The translations under genes were made by a program, and so were the position numbers. From Ascidia mentula (taxonomy: Eukaryota > Chordata > Ascidiacea > Phlebobranchia > Ascidiidae), in NCBI GenBank assembly GCA_947561715.1, contig OX387199.1, forward strand, positions 8,561,001 to 8,625,000: a stretch of DNA of 64,000 nt, in the 5' to 3' direction. Positions 1 through 10,702 of the stretch are shown in pieces. The stretch's first letter is position 1. Every line of letters begins with the position of its first letter. The notes under the pieces are model-generated. The model did not search any database, was not told the origin of the DNA, and saw only the letters and a program-made list of their open reading frames with translations.

Positions 1-91
1 CTGTTAAAAAGTCAAGTCAAGATGGGTATGTATTAGTTGCATGTTTTATGTTATTTACTTACTTTTACAGTGTATTTAGCCTAATTTAAAA

Positions 92-2049
92 ATGGAGGGA
101 ATACCTTGCCCATATCTGGAATGTTGTGAAACAATGGACAAACCAAGTTAATTCACCATTTAAAATTTGAGCATGGAAAGACTATTAATTACCAATGTAA
201 AATAGCGAAGTGTGGTTTAATTTATTCAAGTGTACGGAGCTATGAAAAGCATCTCCTAAGAATGCATTCCAATTATTCATCAATCAATCAGCAAGAGCCA
301 GTTATTTCAGATTATGTGGAATGTCACGGACCCAATTTATCTGACGTTCCTGTTTGTGAGGAGGAGCAAACGTTTGTGAGCAATTTTGTTAAGTTTTGTT
401 TGCAACTACGAGAGCGTTATATCTTTGCCTCAACACGCAATGAAACCATTATAAATGACATGACTGCCTTGTTTTCCCATTTTCATCAAAATTTAATCAA
501 GCACTTCACATCTGAGGTTGGATTCAATGAGCATTTGGAAAATCCAAACTTTTTACCAGACCTGTGGAAGAAATTACAGAACAAATCCATGTTTCAGCAG
601 TGCTGTCAGAAGCTAGGGTTGGTTCAGCCTGAAACTGTAAAGACTGATAATGACATAACTTTTCAATATGTACCAATAATAAAATCTTTGTTGAATTATT
701 TAAACCAGCAAGATGTGCTGCAGGCAGTTTTGTCGAATAACAGGTCATGTGCATCACAGACAAATGTTCTTTCTGATTTTACAGACGGTGAATATTTTTG
801 TACAAAATCATATTTCAGGGGCAACCGAGACTTGTTGCGACTCCATTTTTATTGTGATGAACTGGAAGTTTGTAATCCACTAGGTTCTTCAAAAACAAAG
901 CACAAGCTTACTGTGTTTTATTATTATGTGGGGAACATTGGTGTAAAACATAGTGCTGGCTTAAAAAACATATTTTTGGCTCTTCTCATTGAATCTAAGA
1001 AGCTGAAAACAATTGGTTATCATACTGCTCTTAAACCTGTTATAAAAGATTTACAGTTTTTGCAAGAGAAAGGGATTGTGACATGTGATGGTGCACATAC
1101 ACTATATGGTACTATAGCAACATTGTCTGCTGATAACCTTGGAGCTCATGAACTTGGCGGATTTCGAAAATGTTTTAGTAGCGGCCGAATATGCAGCTTT
1201 TGTATGTGCTTGCATAGCGAAATAAAACAAAAAACTTGTGAAGAAGATTTTGTTTTAAGAAATCCCACCACACATGCACAACATGTTAGTGGTGTTGAAA
1301 TGGACAGCACACTGTCTTGTGTATATGGTGTACTTGAAAGTTGTGCAATTTCATCAGTAATTGGTTTTTCCCCTGTTACATCTTTGCCACCAGATATCAT
1401 GCATGACTGCATGGAAGGTGTACAGCAGTATTTTTTGCAATATCTATTTAGACACTTGTCTTCAAAGAAAATTTGTTCTATCAGTGAATTAAATGAAAAG
1501 CTTAGTTGCTTTCCATATGGACCAACAGACTACAAAAATAAACCGAGGAGTCTACCAGGACAAGTTGTTCATGTTAATGGAAAGTTTTCAATGTGTGCAA
1601 GTGAGACATGGTGCTTGTTTAGGCTAATCCCACTTGTTGTGGGACATCTTGTTCCAGAAGGAGACAAAGCATGGAAATTGTATTCTCTTTTGGCAGAAAT
1701 AATGGAACTTGTTTTTGCACCTAAAATCGATGTAATGCATGTGAATCACTTAAAAGTGTTGGTTGGTGAATTTTATTGTTCATTTCTTGAGTCACAAAAC
1801 TTTAAAAACATTTGTTTGACAGTTGCACAAAGATTGCAGTATGGAAAGTGTTACGAACATTTTAGTGGAGCATGCATAGCAGAAGTCAATGAATTTGGTA
1901 ATCAGACTGTTACTAATTTGGAGAATTTTGATACAAATGTAACCACTTTTGTCTTTGGCACCTCACTGCGCAGATACCGTTCTGTATTCTGCCACAAGTG
2001 CCCATATAAATGGTGCAAAGTATGTGCATGGAAATGTTTTTTTGCTTGA
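92..2049 (+). pseudogene. C2H2 plus transposase-like ORF of a multicopy repeat family, decayed
   Basis: The long open frame runs from about 150 to 2049. Just before the ATG at 262 it encodes a C2H2 finger (C-x4-C-x12-H-x4-H, from YQCKIAKC). A second finger half (CPYLEC) starts at the ATG at 92 but in another frame, so the N-terminus is frameshifted once. The body has segments I know from multicopy uncharacterised fish and cnidarian proteins: DDLEV/CDELEVCNPLGS, KHKLTVFYY, GTIATLSADNLGAHELGGF, and LPPDIMHDCMEGV near residue 380. After HLKVLVGEFYCSFLE the usual stretch with an H-x-HY pattern and an RFE motif seems missing, and the text resumes at FKNICLTVAQR. I infer a transposase-derived repeat; the superfamily (CACTA-like or other) is unsure. 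It is a non-viral DNA element. No terminal repeats are visible because the window starts close by. Confidence 0.55.
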
Positions 2050-2423
2050 CATAAATAATGAATTACCTGTTTTTGGCCAAATCAGGGATATTATTATTTC
2101 TCATGAATATGTGGTAATAGTTTGTGTATATGTACTTGCCAAAAGTTTTGACAAACATTTGCACTCCTACATAGGTATTTCTGCAACCCGGTTTTGAATT
2201 AAATTATCATCCCCTGGATTTATTTGACATAGGTGATAAAAAAGTTATTCGTCTCAGGCACACACTTTTGCAACGATAGGCATAAAAATGATAAATGCAT
2301 ATGTACAGCATTAACCCTGTGTTTCTTGTTTAGATTTTCAGTATGGCTTGTAAGTACCTAGTTGTATTTAACAGTATCAAAAAAATTATTTAATGCAACA
2401 AAACTGACATCCCTGACAAAATT

Positions 2424-3900
2424 ATGGACAGTTTAAAAATTGATCAAGGTAGGGATAATAATGATTCACCCCCTGTTTTTAATTACAGAGAACATGAATC
2501 CGATTGTACTGTACCATTAAATACTTCGTCTGAATCGGAGGAAAGCATGGCACATGGGGATACAAGTAAATCATGGTTGTTATCACCACTCTTTGCCAAA
2601 GTTTCCTGCATTCATTTCTGACATATTGGAGACAAACCAAGAAATATCGACACACACCAGAAAAAAGATCGGTCAAATCATTTTTGACTCAATAGCTTGT
2701 TATACACTGTATGTATATTTTGTTATTGTACATTAAAAATTCTTTCACATAAAGTTAGTATTAATTTATGTTGCAGATATCCCACTTCATTTGAATATAA
2801 ATCTGTTTGCATTGCATTATTAAAAAAATATCCAAACTTGGCAGATAAGGGAACAAAAGATATTACAGTTAAGTTTTATATGATATATAGTGTTTTGGCT
2901 GAATTGAAGAACTTGATAATATGCAGGGTACATGGCTAGTAAGTCTTAAACAAAGGTTCAGGGATATGCGAAGACCCATGTATAACAATGATACGGTGAA
3001 AGCCATGAAAAGGAAATACGGTTTTCATGCTAGGAAAGACAATGACCAGTTGCAATCAGCAAAGCGGGTGTTTGTGGTAGGTAGTTTGGTTTAATGTATT
3101 ATGCACTAAGGCAAGGTTTGAAATTTCGCAGGCATCTGATTGTATGGAGGATGCAACAAGTATCAAACTGCACATAAAAGTCTTGGATGCTGAACTTAAA
3201 AAAAAGGACAAAAATCTTGATATATTGCAAGACAGAATGTCCAGAACATACAACATACGCAGAAAAGAGGTTCAGAAAGGGGACTTGAGCATTTCAGACA
3301 TTATATCAAAGTACTCCGCCTTAAGATTACCATTATGTGTGAGTAACATGTCGCCAGCGTTGTATTGTTACTTGTATTATACTAAAATTGTGTCTTTCAG
3401 TTTCTGGAAGAAGCACAACGAGTGTTCAAAGCAGATATACAAGCTAAATTAAACGAAGTGAATCCAAACATTTGGAAAAAACTGGGAAACTTAACTAAAA
3501 TTGCCAAACCATGTGAATTAGATAAGTGGATGGTTGACGGTAAGCACAAGTGATTTTGTGGATGTTTATATGTTTTGTCTTATTTTGGAACATGATTAGC
3601 TGATGAATGCAAACTGTCCTATCCTTTTAATTCAAAAATGTATTTGCTTCCAACAGAAAAGAGTTTGGCACTACTATTTCTTCCAAGAGTATTCAAAGAA
3701 GAAACAGAAAATTACATGGTCTATAACATGGTTTGTATTTTCTTGCTAAGTCTAATAAAATTTTTTAATTCACTTCAATACAACTTTCCCACAGAAAAAG
3801 GAGGATTTATTGCTTCCAGAGAGTCCGTATCCATGTATGGTCATTTCAAAAAATTAAATTGGCATATATGTTCAAAGGGTTTATTTGTTCAACGCTGAAA
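2424..3900 (+). pseudogene. Second multi-exon ORF of the same repeat unit
   Basis: Likely exons are about 2424-2710, 2777-2868, 2926-3076, 3132-3340, 3401-3540, 3601-3730 and 3795-3860. Readable segments are LPKFPAFISDILETNQEI, YPTSFEYKSVCIALLKKYP, a basic SLKQRFRDMRRP stretch, a lysine-rich helical part (LDAELKKKDKNLDILQDR) and a tail with EEAQRVFKADIQAKL. The YPTxxEY...ALxxKYPxL plus basic SLKxRFxxMR signature, followed by a helical part, is the usual downstream partner of the upstream transposase-like ORF in multicopy families, so the two belong to one unit. The first exon changes frame near 2550-2585, so this copy is probably broken. Its function is unknown. Confidence 0.45.
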
Positions 3901-4298
3901 TTGCAAATGTTGCTACACTGATGGTTTTTGCATGTTATTGGGTGTTTGATATTGAATTTCCCAGAAAACTTCGAAAGTCTTTATCACTCTTGGCGGCCTT
4001 GGCAGGAGCAGAGGAAAACGTTAGCACGCCTGTGCAACGCGTTTTGAACAAAATACGATGAGTCCTTTTTGGGAGCAAATAAATGACGTTCGTTAAATTA
4101 GTGACGTGGTGTTTGTTACCCGGGGGGCGGGGGTGGAAAAAAGGCATCCTGGTCGACGTTCAGCATGGTGGAAACACACACGCTTTGTTTCCGGTTAAGG
4201 TGGAAACCGCCAACATAAGCGTGTTTTAGTGGGACCACCCTTGTGGGTGGTGACTACGATACTGTTTGATTTACAGTGTGAGAACTTTACATATTATA
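3901..4298. other. Non-coding spacer
   Basis: No gene or clear repeat is seen. The base composition becomes more GC-rich near 4110-4140 (a CCCGGGGGGCGGGGG run), unlike its surroundings. The right part (from about 4265) begins to match the sequence around 9195 and so marks the approximate left edge of the tandem duplication. Confidence 0.4.
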
Positions 4299-4302
4299 AC
4301 AC

Positions 4303-4446
4303 TGTAGCGGCCTCTCTCTCTGCGTTTGCGCTCCTATAGCGAACCGGACAAATTGCCGCCTTTTTTCTTTTACCCTCGTCTCTCGTGGTTTATTCGCACA
4401 TTGTGTCATTGTTGTAGTTTGTATCTCGAATAAACACCTCGCTACA
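4303..4446 (+). mobile_element. Short solo LTR (fossil), copy 1
   Basis: A 144 bp segment begins TGTAGCG and ends CGCTACA, so it has the TG...CA ends and inverted tips of an LTR. It holds an AATAAA signal near its right side and is flanked by ACAC on both sides (4299-4302 and 4447-4450), a 4 bp target duplication. No internal retroelement sequence is present, so it is a solo LTR. The family is not certain; a short LTR with a 4-5 bp duplication fits Ty3/Gypsy-like elements. The same LTR with the same flanks is in copy 2 of the tandem duplication, so it predates that duplication. Confidence 0.65.
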
Positions 4447-4804
4447 ACACAAATTTAATAAAAATTACACATGGTACCATGTTACATATATTTCTTTATA
4501 TATTGCTGGAATATTATATTGTTGCGGCAAAATTGCAACAAACAAGAATTTCGTTGTTGTGAGTCAATTAATTTGTACAGCATTATGTACCAGCAAAACG
4601 GGGCGCCGGGAGATGTGCATTGTAACTACATATCGCATGCATCGAGGTATGTTGTTAATTTGGGTGCTTTAGTCGCGATTGTGCATTTGGTAACGTTCAA
4701 GCGATTAAGAGATTTTGAAAATTTAAACACAACACTACCTTAGTTCTGCAACATTTTTTGCATGCTTATAATGGTTTTCCATCCCCATTCATTTCAACTT
4801 GCAT

Positions 4805-5115
4805 TAGGCGTTACCTCAACCTCCGACATGCCGCTGTGAACGACAGCCTCTTGACACCTTCGCGTCCCGTATAACCCAAGTTCATTGTTTTCCGAGTGCC
4901 CTTTCTTGGCTCGGTAAACAATGACATACGGCGTGAACTATTACACTTTATTAATAGACGCAGTATCTTCCCCATCAAACTGCGCATGATCCATGGCACC
5001 ACGTCTCTTTCCAAACTCTTCAGCTTTAAAGACAAGCAACAGCTTCTCAATCGTTGCAATCAATTAACGTGCTCTGAACATAAACTACAGTTCCAAACCA
5101 TTGTGCGTATTTAAC
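4805..5115 (+). mobile_element. Possible Penelope-like retroelement coding fragment
   Basis: The + strand codes for a stretch reading VPFLGSVNNDIRRELLHF, then SLSKLFSFKDKQQLLNRC and LTCSE. The order LPFLG...ire L...(N/T)xLSxLFSFKDK...C..C is like the region between the reverse transcriptase and the C-terminal nuclease of Penelope-like elements. Only this short piece is visible, with no ends. It is a degraded relic if the call is right. The link is from memory of motif order, so confidence is low. Confidence 0.35.
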
Positions 5116-5973
5116 ATAAAGGTCCTTACTGCAGCTCGACACATCTGAAATAATGACGTCACTGCCGAGATCTTGTGTAGTTGTTGTCATGTAATGTGAC
5201 TGGCGTGTTACTATGAGTTTTTCTGGTCATTCAGTTGGCTGCCCACCTCAGTGCTTTGTTGATGTAGCTCATTTCTAAAATGCATTAATGATGAACGCAG
5301 CATTGTTCGAAACGTCTACCAAGGATGATTAACAGCATTATAGCTTTGGCTTTCCTGTACAGAAAAACGTTATCAATATTGCAAAAACATATACCTGGGT
5401 TTTCTGTCTCCACTGTCGCCCCCATGGTTGTAAAACATGTTACGATCCTATAATTTTTAACATATTTTTTGGACAGATTTAAACGCCCTGCCAAGCGAAA
5501 CAAAAGGTATTTCTAGAAAAAACGTCAGCAAAAAGCTTACAAAAATGTTCCAAGAACAAACAAAATAAAACTACATGTGTATCCTGGGCCCACGCTCTAT
5601 TGACTCGGCTGTTCATATAAAGTGTGTTTATTGCTTCAGACAAGGACGAACAGTTAGGTCTACTTACACAAGAGCCGTGCAATCGAATGGCAGAGCTTTG
5701 TGAGGATAATACACATTAAACGCAGATTAAGTCAAGAGAGTGACAACAGACTGCTGCAACCAAATCAATATTAGTTTACTCTTGACACTGATAGGCTATA
5801 TACTGGTACACCAGCCTTTTTTAATAAATGCCTAAGTTCAATGTAAACGATGAAAGTATTTAGTCCAGATTGCCACAACCAGGAGTACGTACCGTGTCTA
5901 CCGCATGTAAACGCTTTCTGTAAAATAATTGTACGTAAATTATCTCATCCTCGGTATATTATTCTCCAGAGAC
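5116..5973. promoter_or_regulatory. Upstream region of PC-esterase-like gene 1
   Basis: No coding is seen. The last 250 bp is conserved with the region in front of gene 2 (compare 5740-5973 with 10010-10050 plus 10454-10702), which suggests the promoter and 5' UTR were duplicated with the gene. A TATA-like TATATTATTCT lies 15-25 bp before the ATG in both copies. No further elements can be named. Confidence 0.35.
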
Positions 5974-7570
5974 ATGCCGCGAGTGAATAAACAGATTCTC
6001 AGAGTGTCAATCTTATTGTTGTGTGCCTTTCTGTTCTGGATAGGAGCAACCAGTGGCTGGACAGTAATTGACATTTTAAAGTTCTACGGACAGATCAGCA
6101 CTAAGAAAAATTCAAATGAAGAAACGAAGTTGAATGTAAAGCAATGTGAAAATATGCTGCACAACTTGACTGTCGGAGAATGGAAACAAAGAATTGAAGC
6201 AAATATCTCTAGTTTCGACAGCACACACCAGATGTACTGGCGAAAGAAAGGGATTTTAAAAAATCTTTGGCGCGATGATGGAAAATGTGGTTACAAGAAG
6301 TAAGGAATGTGCATGGTTGGTTATTAATTATTATGTTAATCCGTTTCAGATATAAGTTCATTCTAAATATTATGAATTTGGTGAAACATGTAATTGTATA
6401 TTGATGTGTACGAACAACACTAAAGTTTAATTTGTTTACAAAGTTTACAAGCAAGGGTTCCAGGCAGCAGATGGCCAGCAGTTGGGAGTTGGTGCGATAA
6501 AAATAGCGAGAAACCATGTTGTAACAACAACGAAAATGGCATTTGCACCAAATCGTCGCAGGAAACATGCGATTGTGAGAGGTTGGTTAATTTGGACAAA
6601 CTAAATTCTTGATTATAACTTGTAACAAAGAAGCGTTTCATTATGACACAATTTGCAGTTGTGTCGACACACGAAAATATGTATACGCTGAGCTGTCCGA
6701 CTGGCACACAAAAGACAGACGATGTTCATGGACCAAACATGAAGGTCCACAAGCATGTGACGTCATCGAATCATCACCCTATCGCGACATACGTTTCGTT
6801 GGGGATTCATTGATGCGGAACATGTTTGCTGCTTTAATGATGTTGCTCACTGACGACATCCAGCGGGGAGCTTGGGGCAAGAAAATGACGGAGCAGCAAA
6901 AAGTTAAGTGCGTCGCAGAACAATTCTTTTTTTGGGATGACTGCAGGGCTGTCATCAACTCTATAGAGGATTTGCAGTACAGGGAAAAGCTGTGTGGAGG
7001 AAGAAATCTTACATTTACGGCAAAGGTCCATGTTTTCCACAGCTTTTTAGAATCTGAGGCGTTTCACAAACTCATGCATGAGTTGAAAGGAAAAGAAGGC
7101 AAGTACTTTTTTGTTTGCTTACATTTCATAAATCTCATTTAATCTTTTAAGGTACACTTGTCCTGGTTGGGGTTGGAATGCACATGAACATGGACGCCAA
7201 AGCTGTCATCACAAGGTACCTCGGACCAGCTGTTCAAATCCGTCAGGATTTCTATAAAGACAAGAACGTGTCGACGATTTCTATGTGGCCAAAGATATTT
7301 TTCATGTCGCCAATGCTTATTGGTTTGCTAAAACCGCCCGATTATTTGCACCTTGGACAAAACGATGTTGCGACTTCCAAGTATATCCCGGCTATTAGAG
7401 ATTACTGCGATCAGTATTTAATACCATTTTTCGACTATCGACCATTCACTAAGTTGGTGCACAGCTTCGATGGTTCGCATTTCGGGCTGGGTGTCAATTT
7501 AATGAAAAACCAAGTTTTGTTAAATTACATTGCACAACAATCACTGAAATCCAAAGATGATGCACTATAG
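5974..7570 (+). CDS. PC-esterase/SGNH-type type II membrane protein, copy 1 (four exons)
   Basis: Exons 5974-6299, 6444-6581, 6659-7098 and 7152-7570 join in frame to give 440 residues. The start MPRVNKQ is followed by one hydrophobic anchor (ILRVSILLLCAFLFWIGATSG), so it is probably a Golgi or secretory type II protein. Exon 2 gives a cysteine-rich block (WCDKNSEKPCCNNNENGIC, then CDCE) that runs into SCVDTR...W. Exon 3 carries the SGNH block I RFVGDSLMRNMF, with the nucleophile Ser in GDS. Exon 4 has LGQND and the C-terminal catalytic pair in DGSHFG (D-x-x-H). This order fits the PC-esterase/Cas1p-like acyl-esterase class that includes the NXPE and CASD1 N-terminal domains; the substrate is unknown, possibly glycan acyl groups. 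Intron 3 has a GC donor (GCAAGT), where copy 2 has GT. Confidence 0.8.
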
Positions 7571-9226
7571 TTTAAAACAGTGTTTCGCAAACATTTTGCG
7601 GTTGAACTGTGCAGGATTATTAAAATTGACACAGATCACAAAAATTCTTCAATGGTCATGCATAAAAAACTGTTTTATTTTACTTTGTCGTCGTTTATGT
7701 CCCTGTTAAGCAAAAGTCTTAACTGATATATTCACCAGTTTTTGTCCATACAACTGGATCTTTAAGAATCGCTGTTTTAACGTAAAACACGAGGCGTATA
7801 CACTTTTAGTATATGTTCATGAGAACTGACTTTTGAGCAAATATTCACGTAGATTTTGACGTTTCGATTTCTATCAGGTCTTCTTAGCGTCTTCCCAACT
7901 TATGTCTTACAAAAGCAAAATACGCTGATCGCGAGCAGGTTGTTTATTTTCCTGTGCTATAAAACAACCTGCTGTAATTGTTTCCTCACCATGCTTTCTT
8001 TGCCGATCACGTGACGCTGCAAACTATGCCAACCCGTTTCCTATTTCCTAAGCGTTGGTGTTTTCGTGTAATGCATGTGGGAGTGCCGCGCCATAAACCC
8101 GATGAAATCCCGTTGTATCGTTGGAGAAACTCGATATATTCAAATCATCGTTAATTTGTACCAACGGTTTTGTCCTTGAAAAACTTTGTTATTTCGGGTA
8201 CTAACCATAGCACAATGTGAGTTTGTTGTTGTGATATCAAATATGAACCGTGATATAGGTGAATATATTCATTATGGTTTGTTGTGTATTGTGCTTGTAA
8301 ATTCTTAGCGGGATTTTGATTATCTTTATTCAAATACACGCACATGGGGGTTAAAGCAGTGTGACATATTCCTAGGGTAGAATTTCCCGATACATTTGTG
8401 GTAGTTTTGCACTATTTGCACTTCTGCTTTTTGTCACAGATTTTGTTGTACATTCGTTCTCTGCACGACGTTGCATTACACTAAAGCACTGCACGTACAC
8501 ACACAAAATTTTTCCTTGATTGTGGGTGCTCCTTTGCAGAAATGTTTTATATTCCATCTAGAAATCATTATCATATATGCTGTTAAAACTTGCAGGGGCA
8601 ATTGTATATCTCGAAATGCTGTGTGCACACCATTGTATACAATGGTAATAAAAGCCCCTTTCTACTTTAACCTCTGTAAACACTCATTGCTTTGCCGCGT
8701 GCACAAAATTGATGATGAAACTACGTTTGATATCTGTTTGTAGTCTTGCATGCTTACGTTTTTGGATTCTACGACCACGTTTTGAGCGATTTTCTGTGTC
8801 ATTAAACCAGTGGTTGTGCTGCAGGATTAATAAATGCTTATTCGGATTACTCATCAAACTTTGTCATCGAGGTGTATTTTAAGATGTTATTTACTAAATT
8901 CGTTGTTAACCGAATTTTCGGATGAAGATTACCAAACATTACAATGCTATAATGACACCCTTGCTAGTTAACGACAATTTTGTGAACAGAATAACGAGGA
9001 AAATACTCAAAGAGGAGAACAGAATGGGCGCAGTGGAATAGATACAACATACTGTAAATATTATTGACTGGCAGTGAAAAGGAGGTATTTTCCTATTTAT
9101 TCTGACAAAACTCCCTTCAAAAATGATGTAGTGGCCTTTGATTGTTTGGTAGTTACCAGACTGATTGCCTCGTCTGGTCATCAATGCTGAAAGTATTTGA
9201 CGGTTCCGAGAAATTTACAAATTATG
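7571..9226. other. Spacer between the duplicated genes
   Basis: No gene is supported. Only short chance frames are present. It has no match to the region after gene 2, so it lies outside the duplicated unit or has diverged fully. An AATAAA lies near 8828. Confidence 0.4.
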
Positions 9227-9230
9227 ACAC

Positions 9231-9374
9231 TGTAGCGGCCTCTCTCAATGCGTTTTCGCTCCTATAGCGAACCGGACAAATTGCCGCCTTTTTTCTTTTA
9301 CCCTCGTCTCTCGTGGTTTATTCGCACATTGTGTCATTTTTGTAGTTTGTATCTCGAATAAACACCTCGCTATA
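9231..9374 (+). mobile_element. Short solo LTR (fossil), copy 2
   Basis: This is the second copy of the 144 bp LTR, with ACAC on both sides (9227-9230 and 9375-9378). Shared flanks with the 4303-4446 copy show that it arose by the tandem duplication and not by a new insertion. It has no internal retroelement sequence. Confidence 0.65.
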
Positions 9375-10049
9375 ACACAATTTTAATAAACATTACACAT
9401 GCAACTATGATATATATATATTTCTTTATATATTGCTGGATTGCTGAGTACAAAACTTTCTAATATTTGTAGAATCGATGCCAACAGGCTTCATTACTAT
9501 AGGAACAAAGGGTACATATTTGTTTATGTTGAAATGATTGTATTGTTGCGGCAAATTTGCAACAAACAAGATTTTTTTTTGCTGTGAGTCAACTAATTTG
9601 TACAGCATTACATACCAGCAAAACGATGCTCCGGGAGATGTGCATTGTAATTACACATCATATGTATCGAAGTATGTTGTTGAATTGGGTGTTTTAGTCA
9701 CAATAGTGCATTTGATAACAACGTTCAAGTGATTAAGAGGTTTTGATAATTTTATGATAAACACAATGTCATCAATATGGCGAAAACATGGACTACGATC
9801 GCCACTGTCGCCTCATTGTTGAAAAACTTCGAAAACCTTGTCATGCTCTATGAAATAAACTAATCACACCAATTTATTGCTCCAGTAGAGGATGAACAGG
9901 TAGGTCTACGACAAATATCCGAGAAGATTTTTTCTCTGAGGTGTCATGTTCAATCGAAAGAGGTGCCATGTTCAATCGAAAGGTAGAGCTTTGTAAGGTG
10001 AAATGCAGATAAGAATGGAAACAGACTGCTGCAACCAAAACAAAATTAG

Positions 10050-10453
10050 TTCACACTTAATATGTGATTAGTAAATCAAAACTGGATCAAAAAACCAAAG
10101 GCCCCTGGCAGGCTGTCGATCGCACACCGTATCAATAATAATGTATTAAAATCCCAACACAGCGATCTTTAGACAGCTCAGATCGATTTATTGAGAGAAA
10201 AATATATTTCGACTAAAACGGCATCATCAGTTTCTCCATTTACCAAAACTGCCAAAAAGTAAAAACAGAAAGGAAAAAGTCAAGAATCTAACGCAAAAAG
10301 GTTACGCAAGCTAAAAATAAATAAAAATTAATATTAATAACATTAAATTAATATTCGCCGTTTTAGGCGAAATATATTTTTCTCTCAATAAATCGATCTG
10401 AGCTGTCTAAAGATCGCTGTGTTGGGATTTTAATACATTATTCACACTTAATA
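10050..10453 (+). mobile_element. Private 378 bp insert with inverted arms and 13 bp target duplication
   Basis: TTCACACTTAATA occurs at 10050-10062 and again at 10441-10453; copy 1 has one related site there (about 5772). The insert 10063-10440 has two ~86 bp inverted arms (10137-10222 and 10357-10442), nearly perfect, with an A-rich 134 bp spacer. A 13 bp duplication suggests retrotransposition rather than a cut-and-paste MITE. On the - strand the left arm reads CTGATGA (10224-10230), a hairpin-like part, then GAAA (10207-10210), with flanks GAGAAA and TTTCTC able to pair. This resembles a hammerhead core, but helix II is poor. A Penelope-type or retrozyme-type terminal piece is possible. 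Confidence 0.6.
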
Positions 10454-10702
10454 CTGATAGATTTTGCAACTAGAAGCGCCCATTTTAATGTAAACGATAA
10501 AAGTAAGTAGTCCAGATTGCCAAAACCAGGGGTACATACCAGGAAGCCGCACGAGAACCAAACATACAGTTTCTTGTTTCAGAAAAAGTTATTTGGATCG
10601 AAAACTCTGGATTGATCCAACTGTCACTACCACATGTAAAAGATTCATGTAAAATATTTGTACGTAAATTATGGTATCCTCTGTATATTATTCTCCAGAG
10701 AC

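Larger units (their letters stand above)
4265..7570 (+). repeat. Tandem segmental duplication, copy 1
   Basis: This unit is repeated at about 9195-12296, offset 4.93 kb at the left end and 4.73 kb in the gene. Matching landmarks are the solo LTR, the A/T-rich stretch with TTTCTTTATATATTGCTGGA after it, the upstream region around 5.7-5.9 kb, and all four exons and three introns of the esterase-like gene. Copies are nearly identical in exons and diverge by indels outside. The stretch from about 4800 to 5110 with Penelope-like coding has no obvious partner in copy 2. Confidence 0.8.
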
